Positions 57,607-64,000 of a stretch of 64,000 nt of DNA are shown in pieces. Both the position numbers and the translations under genes were made by a program. The stretch is from Sulfotelmatobacter sp049792875 (GTDB taxonomy: Bacteria; Acidobacteriota; Terriglobia; Terriglobales; Acidobacteriaceae). The DNA is taken from assembly GCA_049792875.1 (NCBI GenBank), contig JBARBI010000014.1:18413-82412 (forward strand), read 5' to 3'. Below the pieces are notes generated by a model. It worked only from the letters and a program-made list of their open reading frames with translations. It searched no databases and was not told where the DNA came from. Numbering within the stretch: the first letter of the stretch is position 1; every line of letters starts with the position of its first letter.

Positions 57607-58467
57607 TCAAGCGGCCGACGAGCCGGATTTCGACTTGTTATCCGCGATCAGGGCGTGGATGTCCTGGACACCCAAACCCGGATACGCCTGGTAGAACCCG
57701 ATCGGCGTGCGATTCGCTCCCGCCGCGAAGTCAATGAACTCCTGGAGATACTTCCTGCACGGCGAGGGTGGCGCGCCCTTGGTGAACTTGAACAGAAGGT
57801 CGAACACCTGCCCGATATTCTTGGTGAAATCAGCGATGTACTTGTCAAAGGAGCCGTCGTACACGGTGAAGAATCCAACCTGGTTGTCTTCGAGCGGCAC
57901 GAACTGTGCGAAATGAGGGGTGCCGACTTTGTCCAGGTCTTTGGTGGTCCCTTGTCCCCTCGCGCGCAGGATCAGCTCTACTTCGATGAAGGCGAGTTTT
58001 GACTTCATGGGCAAGATCACCAGGAAGGGATGTAGTTCACCCGCCCCTACAATGTCCGCGGCAGATGCCAGGACCTTAATTTCCTGGGCGGTTACACCTG
58101 GGTAGGCGGTGTAGAGATTAATCGCCTTAAGAATATGCTCCGCGGTCCATTCGACGAATGCGTCGGCATGATCGGCGACCGGAGTGGGCGGTGGATTGGT
58201 CACGTGCTGGAAGATTGCATCGAATACTGGTCCTGCGCGCTTGGCGAATTCGCCCATCAAGCTGCCGAATTCTCCGTCGAAATCGCCCAGAAACAGGAGT
58301 GTCTTTTCGCTGAGCACCGTAAATCGAGAGTAATGAACCGTGCCGATGGCATCCGTCGCCTTGAACAGCCCCGGCATCAGAGGTGGGAGTTGCTCCGCGA
58401 CTGCCTTTGCGTCCGCGGGGGACTTCAAGGGAAAGCTGAGGGTGAAGTGATTCTGGCTCTGGCTCAT
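57607..58467 (-). CDS. internally duplicated alpha/beta protein of unknown function
   Basis: The 286-aa protein is built from two similar halves, about 20-134 and 155-274. Shared positions include G-T-V-H-Y-S-R-F versus G-T-P-H-F-A-Q-F, F-D-G-E-F-G-S-L versus Y-D-G-S-F-D-K-Y, G-P-V-F-D-A-I-F versus G-Q-V-F-D-L-L-F, and A-Y-P-G-V-T-A-Q-E-I versus A-Y-P-G-L-G-V-Q-D-I. No signal peptide is present. I do not recognise the family. Its place upstream of the DyP peroxidase gene, with only the 61-aa gene between, suggests a shared pathway. A duplicated ferredoxin-like fold is a guess from the repeat size. Confidence 0.75.
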   Translation of the reverse strand: MSQSQNHFTLSFPLKSPADAKAVAEQLPPLMPGLFKATDAIGTVHYSRFTVLSEKTLLFLGDFDGEFGSLMGEFAKRAGPVFDAIFQHVTNPPPTPVADHADAFVEWTAEHILKAINLYTAYPGVTAQEIKVLASAADIVGAGELHPFLVILPMKSKLAFIEVELILRARGQGTTKDLDKVGTPHFAQFVPLEDNQVGFFTVYDGSFDKYIADFTKNIGQVFDLLFKFTKGAPPSPCRKYLQEFIDFAAGANRTPIGFYQAYPGLGVQDIHALIADNKSKSGSSAA

Positions 58468-58507
58468 CGCGTGATCTCCTTTATGAACGCTTGTTGGTGT
58501 TCCAGCC

Positions 58508-58993
58508 CTAGTGCCAGTGGGCTTGAGTTTTCTTCGAGCTTAATTCGGCCTTCTCGTTCGGGGTTGATACGATCTCGCTGGCTATTTGCACTGTGATCTT
58601 TGGGAAATGGAGGCCATGCCATTCCCGTCGACCTGCCTCATACGCTGGACGCCCTAGCAAGAGCGCCAAAAAGCCATGAAGCGCACACGCCGGCCACAGC
58701 AGGTAGCCTTCGAAACCTCCGACAACGCTGAGATAGCCGACGTAAAGAGCAGAGAGCAGATTGTAGGTAAACAGGCCAAAGATGGCCTGCGCGGATACGA
58801 CATCCGTGCTGGGCCAGCACGCCAGCCCTAGAGACAGCAGCCCGAATCCACCCACCCGGCCCACCGCGCTGCCATCACTGGAAAGACCGCCCCCTATCAG
58901 CAAAGGATCGACAAAACTAGGATTGGCAATGAGGGTACAACCGGCTGTTACCTCCAGCGCCGCAGCCATCGTCGCCAACGTTCTTGTGGTCAC
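58508..58993 (-). CDS. small integral membrane protein of unknown function
   Basis: The 161-aa protein has about four hydrophobic segments (T-L-A-T-M-A-A-A-L-E-V-T-A-G, G-G-F-G-L-L-S-L-G-L-A-C, F-G-L-F-T-Y-N-L-L-S-A-L-Y-V-G-Y, L-L-W-P-A-C-A-L-H-G-F-L-A-L-L-L) and a charged C-terminal tail of about 45 aa. The layout is like small DoxX/DUF-type membrane proteins, but no family can be named. It is 40 bp upstream of the duplicated-domain gene on the same strand. Confidence 0.65.
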   Translation of the reverse strand: MTTRTLATMAAALEVTAGCTLIANPSFVDPLLIGGGLSSDGSAVGRVGGFGLLSLGLACWPSTDVVSAQAIFGLFTYNLLSALYVGYLSVVGGFEGYLLWPACALHGFLALLLGRPAYEAGRREWHGLHFPKITVQIASEIVSTPNEKAELSSKKTQAHWH

Positions 58994-59054
58994 CCTATTT
59001 CTCCAGCCTCAAGATCCGATCGAGAACGAACTGTTTCATATGTCTAGGTCTGAA

Positions 59055-59567
59055 TTACCCGTGACCTGGTTCTCTTTTCGCCTGTCGCTCGAAATAAAAC
59101 GCAATAGCCAACGCTAGAATGAGAGCCGCGATCCCCAATAACGTCAGACTCGATACGGTGTTCGGCTCTTCAATAATGACCTTCCGCGCCATTGCGATGA
59201 GCGCAACTTCCAGCACAACACGGACATGAATCACGTCCTTCCTCACGTACGCCTTCAGTGTCTCCAGCAACTCGACACCGATCAGTACCAGCAGGAAGTA
59301 ACCAAAAATCTCGAGCAACCCCTCCACTGGAATCAGCCCCCGCGGCGGCTTCCGGATTTCTTCCGCGATCAGCACCCCCAAGTGGATCGTGGAGAGCAAC
59401 ATGACCACGACCAGCATTCCAGCGAGAGCCATCACCGTGAACTTCTGGACTGCTCCGATCATCCTTTCCAACACGATCTCCTTCGTGCTTGCCGCCCGTG
59501 CTATGACTCCCGCATTACTCTTAGCCGGTTCCACGGTGCCGTTGTCCGCAGGCTGAATGGGCGACAT
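59055..59567 (-). CDS. PsiE-like phosphate-starvation-inducible membrane protein
   Basis: The 170-aa protein has four helices and resembles the PsiE family (V-L-I-G-V-E-L-L-E-T-L-K-A-Y, then H-V-R-V-V-L-E-V-A-L-I-A-M-A-R-K-V-I). Family function is unclear. The ATG at 59567 is one base beyond the stop of the arylsulfatase gene, so it is almost certainly in the sulfatase transcript. A hydrophilic N-terminus of about 35 aa precedes the first helix. Confidence 0.78.
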   Translation of the reverse strand: MSPIQPADNGTVEPAKSNAGVIARAASTKEIVLERMIGAVQKFTVMALAGMLVVVMLLSTIHLGVLIAEEIRKPPRGLIPVEGLLEIFGYFLLVLIGVELLETLKAYVRKDVIHVRVVLEVALIAMARKVIIEEPNTVSSLTLLGIAALILALAIAFYFERQAKREPGHG

Positions 59568-59568
59568 C

Positions 59569-62247
<2,679 letters not shown>

Positions 62248-62305
62248 GAATGCGCCTTCGCCTCATACAAGATCAACCCGCTCCAGATCGATGCCTGGTA
62301 ACGGT

Positions 62306-62322
62306 GTTGTCAGTCGGACAAC
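62306..62322. promoter_or_regulatory. inverted repeat (GTTGTC-N5-GACAAC) upstream of the arylsulfatase gene
   Basis: GTTGTC (62306-62311) and GACAAC (62317-62322) are exact inverted repeats, 59 bp upstream of the sulfatase start. The size and symmetry fit an operator for a dimeric regulator. No regulator gene is adjacent. Confidence 0.4.
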
Positions 62323-62347
62323 TAGATCGGGTCCCCGCCCGTGACCA

Positions 62348-62635
62348 TCACGGGATCATGCCGCATTGGATCAGTTTGTCCACGACCGGATCGGCAACAA
62401 TGGTGACGAACTCATGGCGCATCTGTGGATCGGTGCGCAGCATCTCCATGGCTTTCTGCTCCCCTGCAGACGGAGGCGCCTTCTGCGCTTTCTGCTGCAT
62501 CAATTGCTGGCAAGTGGACGACTGATACTTCGCCACGACCTTGTTAGCGACGGCGTCCAAGACCTGGTGCTGAGCGGCGGCGACATTTACGTAGAGCATG
62601 GTCAGCACCAGCGCGAACAGGTAAGAACGTTTCAT
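62348..62635 (-). CDS. small secreted protein of unknown function
   Basis: The 95-aa protein has a signal peptide (F-A-L-V-L-T-M-L-Y-V-N-V-A-A-A-Q) and a mature helical domain of about 73 aa with two Cys (S-T-C-Q-Q-L and I-Q-C-G-M-I), which could form one disulfide. The ATG at 62635 is chosen because it starts the signal peptide directly. It is in line upstream of the sulfatase operon, 100 bp away. No family is recognised. Confidence 0.7.
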   Translation of the reverse strand: MKRSYLFALVLTMLYVNVAAAQHQVLDAVANKVVAKYQSSTCQQLMQQKAQKAPPSAGEQKAMEMLRTDPQMRHEFVTIVADPVVDKLIQCGMIP

Positions 62636-62740
62636 GATGGTTTCTCCGGTTTCGTGTTCGACAGGCACAGATGTGCGTCGCCGTGGCTAGATACAGATGT
62701 ATGGGCAACGACACGATGGGTCAGCGTGCCGCCGTGCACC

Positions 62741-63250
62741 CTACGTCTTGGGCCATTGGTTAAACATTTTTGTGACGGCTTTCTGGACCATCTGCTGGTT
62801 CTTGTTACCATTGTTATTCAGGCTGTTTTGAGCCATCCCACGCCAGACCAGACTTTGAGTCTTCGCCTCGTACAAGTCCACGATCATCGTCCCGATCACA
62901 TTTTGTTCCGGAGTAATGCCGCCCATTCCGCCGCCAATGCCCCGCATCCCCCACGCACTATAGGAGGTCTGCTCTTTCATCCCGCCATTGGCAGTGACGA
63001 TCAGGTCGGGATTCGCGCTTTCCGCCACCTTCTGCAGTCCCTTGCCCTGTAATGCCGAGTCGATGTCCTGCATCGCCACCTGCGCTAGTATCGAATTCTG
63101 GATCTGGTTGGCGTTGTTGGAGCCCCAGGCGTAGGTGTGATATTGCGTAAAGCTTTGGCTGTGGTTGTAGTTGACTGAAACCTGTTGACCATGCGCAATC
63201 GCGGATGCGATGCACACCAGGATTACGCACAACACGAGTCTTGTTTTCAT
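62741..63250 (-). CDS. secreted DUF4136-like protein
   Basis: The 169-aa protein has a signal peptide (L-C-V-I-L-V-C-I-A-S-A-I-A-H-G-Q). The DUF4136 pattern follows: an aromatic-rich N-terminal strand (T-Y-A-W-G-S), I-D-S-A-L-Q-G-K-G-L, then D-L-I-V-T-A-N-G and L-V-W-R-G-M-A near the C-terminus. Such proteins are usually periplasmic or lipoproteins of unknown role; this one has no lipobox Cys. It is transcribed away from the VWA gene at the right edge. Confidence 0.75.
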   Translation of the reverse strand: MKTRLVLCVILVCIASAIAHGQQVSVNYNHSQSFTQYHTYAWGSNNANQIQNSILAQVAMQDIDSALQGKGLQKVAESANPDLIVTANGGMKEQTSYSAWGMRGIGGGMGGITPEQNVIGTMIVDLYEAKTQSLVWRGMAQNSLNNNGNKNQQMVQKAVTKMFNQWPKT

Positions 63251-63697
63251 GATCGATCTCCATTCGTGTTTCGGATATTCAATGTTCGACCTCATACCCT
63301 GTTAAGGCTGGCCCGCAACTCACCGTTTTGCACGTGTGAAGCAGGGGCATTCGTGGGGCCAATCGAAGCCGCTAAGCCGATGTTTTGTTAAGTCGCTGCA
63401 GCCAACTGGGTTACGGTGAGCGCTTAAACTTGTGAGGGCGATGCTTCTTGCCAGGTGGTTCCGACAGGTCGGAGGAACCTCCGAGTGGCCGGAGGCAGGG
63501 CGCGCCACCCGACCGTCCCCTGCAGTGACTCCCATATCTCCGGCGCGGGGACCTCACCCACGGGCCTCGCCCCTGGTGCGGTTTCTCAGGGCGCAGCTCA
63601 AGGCGCAGCCCTCCGGATGACGCCCTTGGAACCGGAAATCCACGCTACTCGGGCGGTCTGAGCTGTGCTATCCTCTTGCCACGAACCTGGGGGGTCC
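63251..63697. other. divergent intergenic region with hairpins
   Basis: No coding region is recognised here. GGTTCC (63457-63462) with GGAACC (63474-63479), and CCTCCG (63478-63483) with CGGAGG (63490-63495), form two mutually exclusive hairpins that share CC. They lie about 200 bp upstream of the VWA-type gene. An attenuator-like switch is possible but unsupported otherwise. Confidence 0.35.
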
Positions 63698-64000
63698 ATG
63701 GGTCTGTCTGGCCTTTGTTCACACCGCCTCTGTCCCAATGTAGTCGGGTTCTCGCTGACGTTTCTTCTGGCGCTGACCGTTCTTGCGCCACCCTCGCTTT
63801 CCCAATCTCCAGGCTCGCCGCCGGCGGGCCCAAGAAATACAACGGACCAGACTTCCTCCGAGGTCGATACCGTGCACGTTTCCATCCCCACTTTGCGAGA
63901 AGGCCGCAAGGGTGCTCTGCGGGTCGACGTGAACCTGGTGACCGTGCCGGTTACTGTGACCGATGCCATGAGCCATGCCGTCACCGGATTGCGGAAGGAA
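63698..64000 (+). CDS. N-terminal part of a VWA-domain secreted protein (3' end outside window)
   Basis: The frame from ATG 63698 runs open to the window edge (101 codons). It begins with a signal peptide (F-L-L-A-L-T-V-L-A-P-P-S-L-S-Q) and a low-complexity linker. It then enters R-V-D-V-N-L-V-T-V-P-V-T-V-T-D followed by V-T-G-L-R-K-E, the typical N-terminal strand of acidobacterial VWA-domain proteins, just before the MIDAS-containing domain. The MIDAS itself lies beyond the window, so the domain is inferred from this lead-in. Confidence 0.7.
   Translation, partial: MGLSGLCSHRLCPNVVGFSLTFLLALTVLAPPSLSQSPGSPPAGPRNTTDQTSSEVDTVHVSIPTLREGRKGALRVDVNLVTVPVTVTDAMSHAVTGLRKE

Overview
The window reads as chromosomal DNA of a GC-rich, Gram-negative bacterium, most likely an acidobacterium (Acidobacteriota, Terriglobia-like). 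Lipid A synthesis (LpxD), meso-diaminopimelate peptidoglycan genes and a Tat system indicate a diderm cell. The Ig-like protein tail at the left edge, the VWA-type N-terminus at the right edge, PEP-CTERM signals, DUF1844 and the many secreted peptidases are the mix usually seen in that phylum. The taxonomic call is inference from gene content, not from a marker gene. I found no rRNA or tRNA gene, CRISPR array, prophage or classical insertion sequence.

Layout. 1-1.7 kb: tail of an Ig-like repeat protein, then lpxD. 1.8-12.1 kb: a long minus-strand, probably polycistronic block in transcription order mtnP, a PfkB kinase, a GT-C glycosyltransferase, MgtC, dapF, ldcA, mpl, an M61 peptidase and plsC, with several 4-nt overlaps. 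Its core (dapF, ldcA, mpl) makes and recycles DAP-containing murein peptides. 12.2-20.7 kb: mostly housekeeping genes (aspartyl protease, zincin, methyltransferase, IPMDH-like enzyme, ygfZ, DUF1844, MBL hydrolase, ribF). 20.7-25 kb (minus): PBP-like protein, EamA transporter, glutaredoxin-like, OsmC, a four-helix-bundle gene bounded by inverted heptamer repeats, and a CDF metal transporter with three C-terminal domains. 25-34 kb: PPIase, epimerase, DoxX, ECF sigma/anti-sigma, menG-DinB-aroB, nadB, TerC. 34-42 kb: two M28 peptidases, tatAC, a PLP decarboxylase and an S41 protease with a strong terminator. 42-45 kb: prepilin peptidase plus three TadE/TadG-like pseudopilins. 45-51 kb: AMIN protein, second M61 peptidase, PEP-CTERM protein, a degraded PEP-CTERM tail, saccharopine dehydrogenase-like enzyme.

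51-63 kb is the most accessory-looking part. It is a minus-strand run with an arylsulfatase carrying the Cys-type modification motif, a PsiE-like protein, a small membrane protein, an internally duplicated protein, a 61-aa protein, a DyP peroxidase, a catalase-like protein, unknown secreted proteins and a membrane-anchored formylglycine-generating enzyme. The sulfatase and its likely activating enzyme are thus in the same neighbourhood, together with a heme-peroxidase cassette.

The two signals I rate highest are (1) tandem heptamer repeats in inverted pairs, two pairs empty and one pair enclosing a four-helix-bundle gene, which looks like a non-autonomous mobile or propagating cassette, and (2) the sulfatase/FGE/DyP/catalase-like island, with an arylsulfatase that has a membrane hairpin in its C-terminal domain and a duplicated unknown protein. 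Also notable are a nadB whose FAD-loop motif is replaced over 15 residues at constant length, and an EamA gene that appears to use a CTG start overlapping the upstream stop codon.
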